From Cognaticolwellia mytili (lineage in GTDB: Bacteria; Pseudomonadota; Gammaproteobacteria; Enterobacterales; Alteromonadaceae), in the NCBI RefSeq assembly GCF_002104475.1, contig NZ_NBOF01000003.1:62001-126000 (forward strand): a stretch of 64,000 nucleotides of DNA. Direction: 5' to 3'. Below, one piece after another: positions 35,777 to 47,674 of this stretch (its first letter is position 1; each line of letters begins with the position of its first letter). Both the position numbers and the translations under genes were made by a program. A model generated the notes under the pieces. That model saw only the letters and a program-made list of their open reading frames with translations. It had not been told where the DNA came from and did not search any database.

Positions 35777-37060
35777 CTATCTCCATTGTGACAGTAAGCT
35801 ATGTAGAGTGTTGCCAAACTGATAAACGTCTTCAAAACTATTATACAAAGGTGCTGGCGCTAGTCTGATGACATCGGGTGAACGAAAATCGCTAATAACA
35901 CCGGCTTTAGTGAGCTGATCAAAGAAGCTTTTATCAGTACCAATAAGTTTTATAGACAGCTGAGCACCACGCTGCTCAGGATTGCTTGGCGTAATAATCT
36001 CTAATTTGATATCAGGAAATTGTTGCACAACATCGTTAAAGATAAACTCAAGGTAGCTAGTTAATTTAAGGCTTTTAGCACGCAAGTTATGAATGCCCGC
36101 TTCATCGAATATATCTAAAGAGGCTCTTAATATTGCCATGCCCATAACGGGGGCATTACTGAGTTGCCAACCTTCAGCGCCTTTCATTGGATCGAAAGTA
36201 TTTTCCATTAAGAAACGACGCTCTTTGTTATGACCCCACCAGCCACCAAAACGGTTGATAGAGGTATCGTCACCATGGCGTTCGTGGACAAATAATCCCG
36301 CTACATTACCAGCACTTGAATTGATATACTTGTAGGTACACCAAGCGGCAAAGTCGACATTCCATTTATGCATTTCAAGTGGCACGTTACCGGCAGCATG
36401 TGCTAAATCAAAACCAGCAAGTGCACCGTGTTGATGGGCTGTCTTAGTCAGTTTTTCCATATCAAATAGCTGACCAGTAAAATAATTCATGCCGCCAAAA
36501 AATACTAAGGCTAATTCGTCGCTGTGCTCTTCAATTGCGGCAATAATGTCGTCTTCATGAATTAAGTATTCGCCGTCTCGTGGCGCAATTTCGATGATCG
36601 CTTCGTCAGGATTAAAGCCGTGGTGTCTCGCCTGAGTTTCCAGTAAATAGCGGTCTGAAGGAAACATTTTAGCTTCACTGATAATTTTAAAACGCTTGGC
36701 CGTTGGCTTATAAAAGGAAACAAAAAGTAAATGTAAGTTATTGGTGAGCGAGCCCATACAAACTACTTCAGATTCTTTTGCGCCCACTAAACGCGCTGAA
36801 GCAGGCGTGAGTAGTTCGTGATAACTAACCCAAGGGTTCTCCGCGATAAAATGTCCTTCCACGCCTAATTTTGCCCATTCGTCGAGCTCTTTATTAACAT
36901 ATTCACGTGCACTTTTAGGCTGTAATCCGAGCGAGTTACCAGTAAAGTAAAGAACTTGCTTACCGTCGATAACTGGATGATGAAATTGTTCTCGATAACC
37001 TGCCATCGGGTCTTGTGCATCTTGCTGCTGTGCATAAGCTAGTGTATTTTCGTGCTTCAT
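35777..37060 (-). CDS. kynU: Kynureninase
   Basis: PLP enzyme that cleaves 3-hydroxykynurenine to 3-hydroxyanthranilate and alanine. At 427 residues it is full length. The start region [14 protein letters not shown], the cofactor region [13 protein letters not shown] and the lysine motif [20 protein letters not shown] are intact. It lies between ACMSD (11 nt upstream) and KMO (1 nt downstream). Confidence 0.96.
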   Translation of the reverse strand: MKHENTLAYAQQQDAQDPMAGYREQFHHPVIDGKQVLYFTGNSLGLQPKSAREYVNKELDEWAKLGVEGHFIAENPWVSYHELLTPASARLVGAKESEVVCMGSLTNNLHLLFVSFYKPTAKRFKIISEAKMFPSDRYLLETQARHHGFNPDEAIIEIAPRDGEYLIHEDDIIAAIEEHSDELALVFFGGMNYFTGQLFDMEKLTKTAHQHGALAGFDLAHAAGNVPLEMHKWNVDFAAWCTYKYINSSAGNVAGLFVHERHGDDTSINRFGGWWGHNKERRFLMENTFDPMKGAEGWQLSNAPVMGMAILRASLDIFDEAGIHNLRAKSLKLTSYLEFIFNDVVQQFPDIKLEIITPSNPEQRGAQLSIKLIGTDKSFFDQLTKAGVISDFRSPDVIRLAPAPLYNSFEDVYQFGNTLHSLLSQWR

Positions 37061-37071
37061 AAGTTACTTCC

Positions 37072-39153
<2,082 letters not shown>

Positions 39154-39245
39154 AATTTACTCATTTGTCATGTACTTGCTGGGTATTTACTCAGCAATTA
39201 TTTATTCGCTAATGTGTACTCGTTAACGTGCTGCTAGCGAACTTT

Positions 39246-40703
39246 CTATTGATCAATATGGATACAAATATTGCTTGGCTCGCTATAAAACGCTAAGGAA
39301 TGTTGACCGCCTTCACGACCAACACCCGAGAGTTTAGTGCCACCAAAAGGTGTTCTAAGATCACGTAAAAACCATGTGTTTACCCAAACCAAACCAACGT
39401 CAATTTGTGGTGCTACCCGATGTGCACGCGATAAGTTTTCTGTCCATAATGATGCTGCTAACCCATATGGAGTGTCGTTTACGCGTTTTATTACTTCGGC
39501 TTCATCGTCAAAGGGAGAAACGTGGCATACGGGACCAAATATTTCTTCTTGATTAATACGAGCATGATCGTCAAGGCCTGTTAGGATCGTGGGGTCGATA
39601 TAACAACCGCTATCGCGCGCGTCACCAAATTTTGGCACTCCACCACCGTGCTCTACTATTGCTCCTTCTTCTCGAGCAAGTTGATAATAAGAAAGTACTT
39701 TTTGTTGATGTACTTTTGAGACTAATGGCCCCATAAAAACATCTTTATCGCTTGGGTAACCAATTTTTATTGCTGCTGCCTGCTGCTTGAGTTTGTTAAC
39801 AAATTCACTAAACAATGATCTATGTACATAAACTTTTTCGGTACACAAGCAAACCTGCCCGCAATTGGTGAAGGTTGAACGTGCAACACCGGCAACGGCT
39901 TTATCGATATCGGCATCATTGAAAACAACGGCAGAATTTTTACCGCCTAATTCAAAAGAAATAGGTTTTACCGTTGCTGCTGCCGATGCCATAATTTTTT
40001 GTCCGGTTGCCGAGGCTCCTGTGAAGGTAATAGCGTCAATTTCTTTATGGCTGGTAATGGCGTCGCCTACTGCATGTCCTCGGCCTAGAACTAAGTTGAA
40101 AGCGCCTTTAGGTATACCAACTTCATCCATAACCTGTGCCAGTAAGAATGCCGTCGACGAGGTTTCTTCTGAAGGCTTAAAAATAACACTGTTGCCACAA
40201 GCCATTGCCGGAGCAATCTTCCAAGTAGCGAGTAATAAAGGCAGATTCCACGGAGAGATAATAGCAACAACACCCAGTGGTTTATTAACACTGTAGTTCA
40301 AGGCTTTTGTGCCTTGTGGCGTATCGGTAATAAAGCTTTCGCTGGCAGAGAATTTAACTAAGTCGGCAAAGAAACGAAAATTAGCCGTACCTCGTGGGAT
40401 ATCAATCGTTTGCACCTGAAATAATGACTTGCCGGTATCCGCCATCTCAGCATCAATAAATGCTTGCTCTCGTTCCCGCATAACGTCGGCAACTTTATTA
40501 AGTAATATACTGCGCTCGTTCACGGTGAGCTGTGCCCACTTACTGGCTTTGGCCGCAGCTACCGCTTCATCAATCATTTGATGATTTGCTTCAGATATTT
40601 TCGAAATAACGCTACCGTCAACAGGATTGATATTATCGAAGTAATGCTCACTATCGATAAATTTTCCGTTGATATATGACGCAAGCATAGATGGAGCAGT
40701 CAT
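39246..40703 (-). CDS. 2-Aminomuconic semialdehyde dehydrogenase (ALDH family)
   Basis: NAD-dependent aldehyde dehydrogenase of 485 residues. Visible are VVAIISPWNLPLLLATWK, the NAD-binding turn ITFTGASATGQKI, the glutamate in FELGGKNSAVVF, the catalytic Cys in NCGQVCLCTEKVYV and EEIFGPVCHVSPF. The specific substrate is inferred from the operon, where it would follow ACMSD. It is the first gene of the seven-gene operon. AGGG lies 7 nt before the ATG, overlapping the stop of a possible leader peptide. Confidence 0.9.
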   Translation of the reverse strand: MTAPSMLASYINGKFIDSEHYFDNINPVDGSVISKISEANHQMIDEAVAAAKASKWAQLTVNERSILLNKVADVMREREQAFIDAEMADTGKSLFQVQTIDIPRGTANFRFFADLVKFSASESFITDTPQGTKALNYSVNKPLGVVAIISPWNLPLLLATWKIAPAMACGNSVIFKPSEETSSTAFLLAQVMDEVGIPKGAFNLVLGRGHAVGDAITSHKEIDAITFTGASATGQKIMASAAATVKPISFELGGKNSAVVFNDADIDKAVAGVARSTFTNCGQVCLCTEKVYVHRSLFSEFVNKLKQQAAAIKIGYPSDKDVFMGPLVSKVHQQKVLSYYQLAREEGAIVEHGGGVPKFGDARDSGCYIDPTILTGLDDHARINQEEIFGPVCHVSPFDDEAEVIKRVNDTPYGLAASLWTENLSRAHRVAPQIDVGLVWVNTWFLRDLRTPFGGTKLSGVGREGGQHSLAFYSEPSNICIHIDQ

Positions 40704-41246
40704 GATTTAACCCTATATCGTATGTTTGTTGCTAAAACCGCAAATGTATTCATTGGTAATCATAGTAGTTACCTTTAATAAATAACTATAATTTTATTAA
40801 TTTGATTTTTACATTCAAAAGATGAATGTTTAATGTTTTAACTTGAGTACAAATAAAAAATGGGAATGGCTGAAAGGAGTGAGAGTTTTATTTTATTGTC
40901 ATGAAAAATGATAAAACATACTTTTTCAATGGCTTACTTTCTAAGGCTAGATAAGTACGTATTTAACGTATGTTTTGGTGAGTATCAAGCTTAGATATAT
41001 ATTTTAATATTTTTTCTTAGATTATTTTAAATGGATGATTAGGATGAATTTTTAATTAGCTGGCCAGCAGATGATGATATTCTACACGGCATAATGCCAT
41101 CGATATCATTTCAATAGTGCTTGCCTGATTCGTCACGTGTCAAATAGTAAAATAATTTGTATCATTTTCAACCTTGTTAATTCTATGTTACAAGAATATA
41201 TTGATTAATCTTTGGTCACACCTCAGAACAATGGAAGTACAATTAT
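40704..41246. promoter_or_regulatory. 543-nt divergent region between the kyn operon and a TonB receptor
   Basis: It must carry promoters for both directions. Seen: a possible leader peptide gene (40713-40763); an inverted repeat TAGTTA-N11-TAACTA (40766-40788); and ACATTC-N7-GAATGT (40811-40829), an operator-like palindrome. The rest is AT-rich without clear signals. Confidence 0.45.
40713..40763 (-). CDS. Possible 16-residue leader peptide of the kynurenine operon
   Basis: ATG at 40763 is preceded by AAAGG with an 8-nt spacer, and encodes MITNEYICGFSNKHTI, stopping 9 nt before the aldehyde dehydrogenase start. The stop codon overlaps the ribosome-binding site of that gene, so translation could be coupled. 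It has no Trp codon, so classical tryptophan attenuation is not suggested. It may be chance. Confidence 0.3.
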   Translation of the reverse strand: MITNEYICGFSNKHTI

Positions 41247-43817
41247 ATGATATTTAATAATAAAATGATAAAGCCAACACTGTCATTAATCGCATCAGCT
41301 ATAGCTATGTCGACAATAACGGTATCCTCTAGCGCTTTTGCACAAGAAGGTGAAGCGACTGAGGAAATAGAAAAAATTAGCGTAATTGGTTCGCGACGTT
41401 TAGGGCGAAGTATTGAAGATAGCCCTGTACCAATCGATATTATCGATGCAGAATCAATTGCAAATACAGGCCTTACTGAAACTAATCAGATTTTAGGCAC
41501 ATTATTACCAAGTTTTAATTTTCCTCAGCCTTCGCTTACAGATGGTACCGATCATGTAAGGCCCGCGCAATTAAGAGGTTTAGCACCTGATCATACATTA
41601 GTGCTTATTAACGGAAAGCGCCGTCATAGCAGTGCGTTACTGAATCTAAATGGTTCTTCGGGTCGAGGCTCTTCTGCTGTAGATATGAACGCTATCCCTG
41701 CAAATGCCATAGAACGCATTGAAATATTACGTGATGGTGCTGCTGCTCAGTATGGGTCGGATGCTATTGCAGGGGTGATCAATATTGTGCTTAAAAAGGC
41801 AGATAGTGGTGGCTCAGCATCTGTAACTTATGGTGCCAACGTAACAACAATGGATGGTGTGCCAAGTCTGACTTCAACGAGTATAGATGGTGATGGTAAT
41901 TTATTATTCACTGAAGGTGGCGACAGAGACGTTACTGATGGACAAACATTGACCTTAAGAGGTAACTCAGGCTTTGCTCTTGGAGAAGATGGTTTTGTCA
42001 ATGTGTCAGTTGAGTTTCGCGAACGCAATGCGTCAAATCGTGCTGATTATGATAAAAGAGAAAACTATGCTCGAATTGATGACGGTAGCGAAAATGGTAG
42101 CCTAGACCCCCGTGAACTTGAAATTAGTAGGTATAATCATAACTTTGGCAACGGTGAAGTTGAAGACTTTGCATTGTTTGTAAATAGCGGCTATTTCCTT
42201 GATGAAGATACAGAGCTTTATGCATTCGGTTCTTATAGCGTAAGAGAAGGGGAAAGCGGTGGTTTTTATCGCCGTGCAAAAGACTCTCGTAATATATTAA
42301 GCATTTACCCAGATGGCTTTTTGCCGGTAATTACTTCAGATATTACAGACTATTCAATTGCTACAGGTTTACGTGGCTATATTAGCGATTTTAATTATGA
42401 TGTATCGGCAGTTTACGGTAAAGATGAATTCAATTTTGGTGTTACTAATAGCCTAAACACATCAATGGGTTCTGCCAGTCAAACTGAGTTTGATGCCGGT
42501 ACTTTAACGTATGATCAACTGACTTTGAATGCTGATTTTAGCAGAGAATTTGATGTTGATATGTTTGATAGTAGCTTAAATGTTGCTTTTGGTTTTGAAT
42601 ATAGAAACGAAGGATATCAAATTGAAGCTGGTGAAACAGCTTCATATGAACGAGGTACATTTGGTCGCGGTGGTGAGGTAACTGACTCTGTTAATGGTCC
42701 ATTTGGAGCTTCAGGCTCACAAGTTTTTCCTGGTTTTACACCTTCATCTGCTGGCGATAATAGCCGACACAACGTTAGCGCCTATATTGATTTAGAAGCT
42801 GACATTACTGAAGTATGGAATTTAACGGTTGCGACTCGCTTTGAAGATTATTCTGACTTCGGTTCTACCATAAATAGTAAAATTGCGAACCGAGTGACAT
42901 TAAGTGATGACTTTGCGTTACGTTTTTCTGCATCAACAGGTTTTAGAGCTCCTTCTTTACAGCAACAGCACTTTACTTCTATTTCTACCGTATTCGTCGA
43001 TGGTTTACCAACAGAAACTGGCACTTTTTCGCCAAGTAGTGATGTAGCCAAAGCACTGGGCTCTCCTGGACTCGATGCTGAAGATTCAATAAGTATTGGC
43101 GGTGGCTTTACTTGGACACCAATGGCTGAGTTTAGCTTGTCAGTTGACTATTACCGCATTGATATTGATGATCGTATTGTTTTATCGAATAACCTATCCG
43201 GCCCTGAAGTTGAAGCACTATTAGCCGGTACTGACGCTAACAGAGCACGATTTTTCTTAAACGCCATTGATAGCACTACTAAAGGCGTCGACGTTGTTGC
43301 AACATACTCGATGGATATGGAAGAAATGGGTAACTTGCTACTTAATGCAGGTTTTAACTATAACAAGAACGAAGTAACTAACATCATTGATCCACCAGCT
43401 GTATTACAAGGTGCAGGGTTTGATCAAGGAAATTTATTCTCAGGTAATGAAATTCGCCGTTTTGAAGTGGGTTCTCCTAAAAGCAAATTAAACCTAAGTG
43501 CGGTATGGAATAATGAGCGCTGGAATACTACTTTGAGAACAACTCGTTATGGCGAAACACAAGATCCGTCAGAAAATCCTGAACGTAATGAAGTATTACC
43601 TGAAAAATGGGTGACTGATCTCGATGTTAGCTATGCAGTGACAGACAATATTAAATTTACTTTAGGCGCTAATAATTTGTTTGATGTTTACCCTGATGCA
43701 ACACGAGATTTGGTTGATGACGTCACTACATTCTCTAGACTATTTTCTTATTCCGGTTTTTCTCCTTTCGGATTTACTGGGCGATATGTTTACGGAAAAG
43801 TCAGTATGACGTTTTAA
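41247..43817 (+). CDS. TonB-dependent outer-membrane receptor (paralogue of 9638-12187)
   Basis: 856 residues: a signal peptide ending near SAFAQEG, a plug domain with LRGLAPDHTLVLINGKRRH and LRDGAAAQYGSDAIAGVIN, a long barrel, and a terminal GKVSMTF. GGAAG is about 10 nt before the ATG. It is divergent from the kynurenine operon and closely related to the receptor beside the formamidase gene, which points to tryptophan-related uptake (inference, not shown by sequence). A terminator follows. Confidence 0.95.
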   Translation: MIFNNKMIKPTLSLIASAIAMSTITVSSSAFAQEGEATEEIEKISVIGSRRLGRSIEDSPVPIDIIDAESIANTGLTETNQILGTLLPSFNFPQPSLTDGTDHVRPAQLRGLAPDHTLVLINGKRRHSSALLNLNGSSGRGSSAVDMNAIPANAIERIEILRDGAAAQYGSDAIAGVINIVLKKADSGGSASVTYGANVTTMDGVPSLTSTSIDGDGNLLFTEGGDRDVTDGQTLTLRGNSGFALGEDGFVNVSVEFRERNASNRADYDKRENYARIDDGSENGSLDPRELEISRYNHNFGNGEVEDFALFVNSGYFLDEDTELYAFGSYSVREGESGGFYRRAKDSRNILSIYPDGFLPVITSDITDYSIATGLRGYISDFNYDVSAVYGKDEFNFGVTNSLNTSMGSASQTEFDAGTLTYDQLTLNADFSREFDVDMFDSSLNVAFGFEYRNEGYQIEAGETASYERGTFGRGGEVTDSVNGPFGASGSQVFPGFTPSSAGDNSRHNVSAYIDLEADITEVWNLTVATRFEDYSDFGSTINSKIANRVTLSDDFALRFSASTGFRAPSLQQQHFTSISTVFVDGLPTETGTFSPSSDVAKALGSPGLDAEDSISIGGGFTWTPMAEFSLSVDYYRIDIDDRIVLSNNLSGPEVEALLAGTDANRARFFLNAIDSTTKGVDVVATYSMDMEEMGNLLLNAGFNYNKNEVTNIIDPPAVLQGAGFDQGNLFSGNEIRRFEVGSPKSKLNLSAVWNNERWNTTLRTTRYGETQDPSENPERNEVLPEKWVTDLDVSYAVTDNIKFTLGANNLFDVYPDATRDLVDDVTTFSRLFSYSGFSPFGFTGRYVYGKVSMTF

Positions 43818-44249
43818 TTATAGTTAATTAAGTTTAGTGAAATTTATTTATGCTTGAATATAAAGGATGCCAGTTTTTATGCTGGCATTTTTTACTTAAA
43901 ACTTAGCATTCGTTTGAAATTTTCTCTTCATTTAGTAACTCGTATATCTAAGTCATTAGAATATGAATCCTGTATTTTTAAATAGACGATTAAATTATTT
44001 TTTTATTGGAATATAGCTCAGAAATAAAAAGCCTATTTATGGTGTAAAAACAAGTTAGTCCGTGTTTGAACTTCGTTGTTTTAATTCTTGTGAGCCAAAT
44101 GTTAAATTTATGTTATTAATATGGCGTTAGCACAATTTCATAAACCTCATTAACACTAATACTGGTGTTCTTAACAATTTTATACACACTTTCCTGACCG
44201 AATAAGGTTTACTATACTGAGTTTAAGAAATATAAAAGAAGGTATATCC
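43818..44249 (+). other. 432-nt intergenic region
   Basis: Apart from the terminator near its left end, it is AT-rich with no supported open frame; it should contain the promoter of the first DUF3016 gene. Confidence 0.4.
43866..43893 (+). terminator. Rho-independent terminator after the TonB receptor
   Basis: ATGCCAG and CTGGCAT form a 7-bp stem followed by TTTTTT. Confidence 0.9.
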
Positions 44250-44756
44250 ATGAAGAAATCAATAGCCTATTTAATAGTTGCATCGGCATTGTGCCCTATT
44301 ACTAGTGTACAAGCAGCTGATGTTGAAGTGAAATGGACAAATTCAGATAAATACTCTGATATTGATGCAGGCGAAGAACACCGAAAGCACTTTAAAGAAA
44401 GAACCTTTAAATCTTTTGAAAAACACTTTGCTAAGTTAGCAGCGAGACTACCTGAAAATCAAAAGCTAGCATTAGATATTACTAATATCGATCTGGCTGG
44501 TGATGTACGTCACGGTGGCATAAATCGTATTCGTGTGGTGAAAGATATTTATTTTCCTAGGATGAAATTTACTTATCAGCTGCTAAATGCTGACAACATA
44601 GTCGTTAAAAGTGAAGAGGTTTCGTTAAAAGATATGGGTTTCTTGATACACAATGGCCTTAAATATCGTAATCAATCCCTAGGTTATGAGAAAAAAATGC
44701 TTGATGATTGGTTTAAAAATGCCTTTTTAATGGATCAAGCGTTAACGGACAAATAA
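44250..44756 (+). CDS. DUF3016 family exported protein, copy 1
   Basis: 168 residues with a signal peptide ending near VQAADVE. The DUF3016 pattern is visible: VEVKWTNSDKYSDIDAG, then LALDITNIDLAGDVR, IYFPRMKFTYQL and VKSEEVSLKDMGF. Function unknown; a periplasmic location is predicted. AAGG lies 8 nt before the ATG. It is a tandem paralogue of the next gene. Confidence 0.88.
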   Translation: MKKSIAYLIVASALCPITSVQAADVEVKWTNSDKYSDIDAGEEHRKHFKERTFKSFEKHFAKLAARLPENQKLALDITNIDLAGDVRHGGINRIRVVKDIYFPRMKFTYQLLNADNIVVKSEEVSLKDMGFLIHNGLKYRNQSLGYEKKMLDDWFKNAFLMDQALTDK

Positions 44757-45000
44757 TATGCTTATCTTATATAGTTTTGTTGCGTCATTTATCTACGACA
44801 CCAACTGAAAATGACTATCGTGTTGCATAGTTGCATAAGTTATGTTAATTGTATGTTAATTGCGCGGAGTTTTGTGTCTGCTATATTAAAAGTCCAACTA
44901 ATAGCTTTAATATGATAGGTATATTTACGTTAGCAAAATGGCAAAGGGACTTGATCCTTTTTAAATATTATTGTGTAACAAATAAATGGAAGGAAATGTT

Positions 45001-45492
45001 ATGAAAATATTTACAACTTTTTTAATCGGTAGTGCGCTATTTTTAGGGCAACAATCAGTTGCATTTGCGGCAAGCTTGGAAGTCAAGTGGACTGAACCAG
45101 AAAATTATGCTGATATTGATGCTGGTGATAGACACCGAATGAATTTTAAAGAGAAAACTTTTAAATCTTTTGAAAAATATTTTAATAAACTTGCAAATCA
45201 ATTGCCTGCAAATCAAAAGTTAATATTGGATATTACGAATGTTGATTTAGCTGGTGATGTTCGGTCTACAGGGACTGATCGTGCGCGGTTAGTAAAAGAA
45301 ATATATTTCCCGCGTATGGAGTTTTCATATCAATTGCGAGATGCAAATAATAACCTCGTGAAAAGTGAAGATGTTTCATTAAAAGACATGCGATTTTTAA
45401 CCAATAGTCGCTTTAGTAATGATCGAAATCACTTTTTGTCATATGAAAAAAATATGCTTGATGATTGGTTTAAAGATGCCTTCGCTGAATAG
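45001..45492 (+). CDS. DUF3016 family exported protein, copy 2
   Basis: 163 residues. A signal peptide ends near FAASLE; the mature part matches copy 1 nearly end to end (LEVKWTEPENYADIDAG, LILDITNVDLAGDVR, YFPRMEFSYQL, DVSLKDMRF, NMLDDWFKDAF). The ATG at 45001 has AAGGA 6 nt upstream, so the ATG at 44986 was not used. 244 nt separate it from copy 1, enough for its own promoter. A terminator follows. Confidence 0.88.
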   Translation: MKIFTTFLIGSALFLGQQSVAFAASLEVKWTEPENYADIDAGDRHRMNFKEKTFKSFEKYFNKLANQLPANQKLILDITNVDLAGDVRSTGTDRARLVKEIYFPRMEFSYQLRDANNNLVKSEDVSLKDMRFLTNSRFSNDRNHFLSYEKNMLDDWFKDAFAE

Positions 45493-45524
45493 CCTGTTTA
45501 TTTAAGCTATTAATCAGTAGAAAT

Positions 45525-45553
45525 AAAAAAACGCAGCTTAGCTGCGTTTTTTA
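45525..45553. terminator. Bidirectional rho-independent terminator
   Basis: ACGCAGCT/AGCTGCGT stem with an A-run on the left and a T-run on the right, between convergent genes. Confidence 0.92.
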
Positions 45554-45571
45554 TCTATGAAATTTAAATGA

Positions 45572-45868
45572 TTAATTCTGTTCAAATTTACTTAATACAT
45601 TAAACAATTGCTCAATTTTTTTAACTATCGTGATCAACGTTTGTTGATCAGATGTTTTTTGCCAAAAAACTAAATCATTTGCTACTTCTTCAACATAAGG
45701 TTGAAAAGTGTTAGCGGAACATTTAAATCCTGCATCAGCAGTAAATATTGCTGAAAATCCTGCTTGTTTAGCTTCACGCAATGTTGTTAAGGTGGCATCA
45801 GCTGCCAATGATTTCTTTAAAATTATCGAAATATTTTCGATTAATTGTTTGTGTACAGCTTCGCTCAT
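45572..45868 (-). CDS. Small conserved-looking hypothetical protein
   Basis: 98 residues, acidic and mostly helical, without signal peptide or membrane helix; not recognised. It contains two Cys-free helical blocks around a GFKCSANTF segment. It lies 37 nt downstream of epmB on the same strand and so may be co-transcribed, ending at a shared terminator. Confidence 0.6.
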   Translation of the reverse strand: MSEAVHKQLIENISIILKKSLAADATLTTLREAKQAGFSAIFTADAGFKCSANTFQPYVEEVANDLVFWQKTSDQQTLITIVKKIEQLFNVLSKFEQN

Positions 45869-45905
45869 AATTACTCATATTCGTTTGGTCTATTCAATAA
45901 CGCTA

Positions 45906-46934
45906 TTATGCCAAATTGATTGGTGTTTTGTTAGCCTCGCCAGCTATTTCTCTGACAAGTTTTGGCATTAAGTACCCAGGCAGGATCGCCATTAACTGCA
46001 AAATAATTTTTTTAGCTGTTTGTTCGTCAATATCGAAATGGGCAACGCCTTGTACTTTATCGAATAGGTGCAAGTAATAAGGTTGAATACCGCTATCAAA
46101 TAATTGCTCGCTTAATTCTGCTAGTGTATTTGCATCGTCGTTGATGCCTTTTAATAACACACTTTGATTAAATAATGGAATCCTTGCCGCAATTAAAGGT
46201 TCAATTGCTTGAATAACGTCTTCATTAATTTCGTTGGCATGATTGATATGAAAAACGACAGTTGATTTAAGTCTAGTTTTTGCTAAAGCGCTGACCAACG
46301 CTGGCGTTATACGTTGCGGGATAACAATTGGCAAACGAGTATGAATGCGTAAACGTTTCACATGAGGGATTTGCTCAATTTCATTAATTAGCCACAGTAA
46401 ATGCTCATCATTGGCCATTAATGGGTCGCCACCACTAAAAATAACTTCGTTGATTTCACTATGGTTTTGAATGTAGCTTAGTGCTTGTTGCCAGCGTACT
46501 TTATTTGGGCTGTTATCTGCATAAGGAAAGTGGCGACGAAAACAATAGCGGCAATTAATGGCGCAACCGGTTTTAACCATCATTAACACTCGGTGCTTAT
46601 ATTTGTGCAATAAGCCAGGAGCAACTGTGTCGTGTTCTTCTAATGGATCTTGGCTATATCCATCGGTGATAGTGAATTCCGAGTCAAGAGGCATAACTTG
46701 TTTGAGAATAGGGTCATTTATATCGCCTTTTTTCATTCTAGATAGCAATGGACGGGGCACTCTAACCGGAAATAATTTACGAGCACTGAAATGCTGTTGA
46801 TACTCTTCTGGTGTAATTTTAAGCAATTCTAATAGTGTTTTTGGATCTGTAATAACATTTGCCAATTCTTTTTGCCAAGAAGTGTGCAATCTGTCGCTGA
46901 TTTGGGTTATTATTTGCGGCATTTCTATATTCAA
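45906..46934 (-). CDS. epmB: EF-P--(R)-beta-lysine pathway lysine 2,3-aminomutase EpmB
   Basis: Radical-SAM enzyme that makes (R)-beta-lysine, which EpmA attaches to elongation factor P. The iron-sulfur cluster motif is CAINCRYCFRRHFPY; a GGDPLM motif follows (VIFSGGDPLMAND). At 342 residues it fits. The start may be the TTG at 46934, which has AAGG 7 nt upstream, or the ATG at 46922 with no good site. It is divergent from efp, its target, with 46 nt between them. EpmA is not in the window. Confidence 0.95.
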   Translation of the reverse strand: MNIEMPQIITQISDRLHTSWQKELANVITDPKTLLELLKITPEEYQQHFSARKLFPVRVPRPLLSRMKKGDINDPILKQVMPLDSEFTITDGYSQDPLEEHDTVAPGLLHKYKHRVLMMVKTGCAINCRYCFRRHFPYADNSPNKVRWQQALSYIQNHSEINEVIFSGGDPLMANDEHLLWLINEIEQIPHVKRLRIHTRLPIVIPQRITPALVSALAKTRLKSTVVFHINHANEINEDVIQAIEPLIAARIPLFNQSVLLKGINDDANTLAELSEQLFDSGIQPYYLHLFDKVQGVAHFDIDEQTAKKIILQLMAILPGYLMPKLVREIAGEANKTPINLA

Positions 46935-46980
46935 TTTTTAACCTTTACGTGTACAACGTGAACGAGCGAGCATAATAATT

Positions 46981-47553
46981 ATGGCTAATTTTAGCACTAA
47001 CCAGTTCAAAGCTGGACTTAAATTAATGATTGATGGTGAACCTTGTAACATTATCGATAATGAAATCGTAAAGCCAGGTAAAGGACAAGCGTTTAACCGT
47101 ATTAAAATTCGCAAGCTAATATCGGGTAAAGTATTAGAAAAAACGTATAAGTCAGGTGAAAGTCTTGAAGGCGCTGATGTAATGGAAGTTGAATTAGCTT
47201 ACCTTTATGCTGATGGTGAATTCTTTCACTTTATGAATAACGAAACATTTGAACAAATCGCAGCAGAAAACAAAGCGGTAGGTGAGAATGAAAAATGGCT
47301 AAAAGAAGGTGACATCGTTACTATCACGTTATGGAATAACTCGCCAATCTCAGTGCAACCAGCTAACTTTGTTGAATTAGAAATCACAGATACTGATCCA
47401 GGTTTGAAAGGTGATACTGCAGGCACTGGTGGCAAACCAGCAACACTAGTAACAGGTGCTGTAATACGTGTACCACTATTTGTGCAAATAGGCGAAGTAG
47501 TTAAAATTGACACTCGCTCTGGTGAGTATGTATCACGCGCAGGTAAGTCTTAA
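46981..47553 (+). CDS. efp: Elongation factor P
   Basis: Relieves ribosome stalling at polyproline stretches. At 190 residues it is full length, with the modification site Lys34 in [13 protein letters not shown], the target of EpmB/EpmA. The C-terminal [20 protein letters not shown] and [20 protein letters not shown] match the family. A terminator follows. Confidence 0.98.
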   Translation: MANFSTNQFKAGLKLMIDGEPCNIIDNEIVKPGKGQAFNRIKIRKLISGKVLEKTYKSGESLEGADVMEVELAYLYADGEFFHFMNNETFEQIAAENKAVGENEKWLKEGDIVTITLWNNSPISVQPANFVELEITDTDPGLKGDTAGTGGKPATLVTGAVIRVPLFVQIGEVVKIDTRSGEYVSRAGKS

Positions 47554-47573
47554 TGTTGACTAAAGTTTAGTAT

Positions 47574-47604
47574 ATAAAAAAGCCTGCATTTGCAGGCTTT
47601 TTTG
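47574..47604 (+). terminator. Rho-independent terminator of efp
   Basis: AAGCCTGCA and TGCAGGCTT form a 9-bp stem followed by a T-run. Confidence 0.95.
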
Positions 47605-47674
47605 TCTTCAATACAAGCTGTGCGCCATGTTTACTGAGATGTTAACGAGCGGCAATTATTAGCGCAAATACAGC

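Noticed and set aside
39865-40296. 143-codon open frame antisense to the aldehyde dehydrogenase gene
   Set aside because: A shadow of a full-length enzyme gene with all catalytic motifs.
44250-45492. DUF3016 pair as a toxin-antitoxin module
   Set aside because: The two proteins are paralogues with signal peptides and are separated by 244 nt; not the form of a toxin-antitoxin pair.
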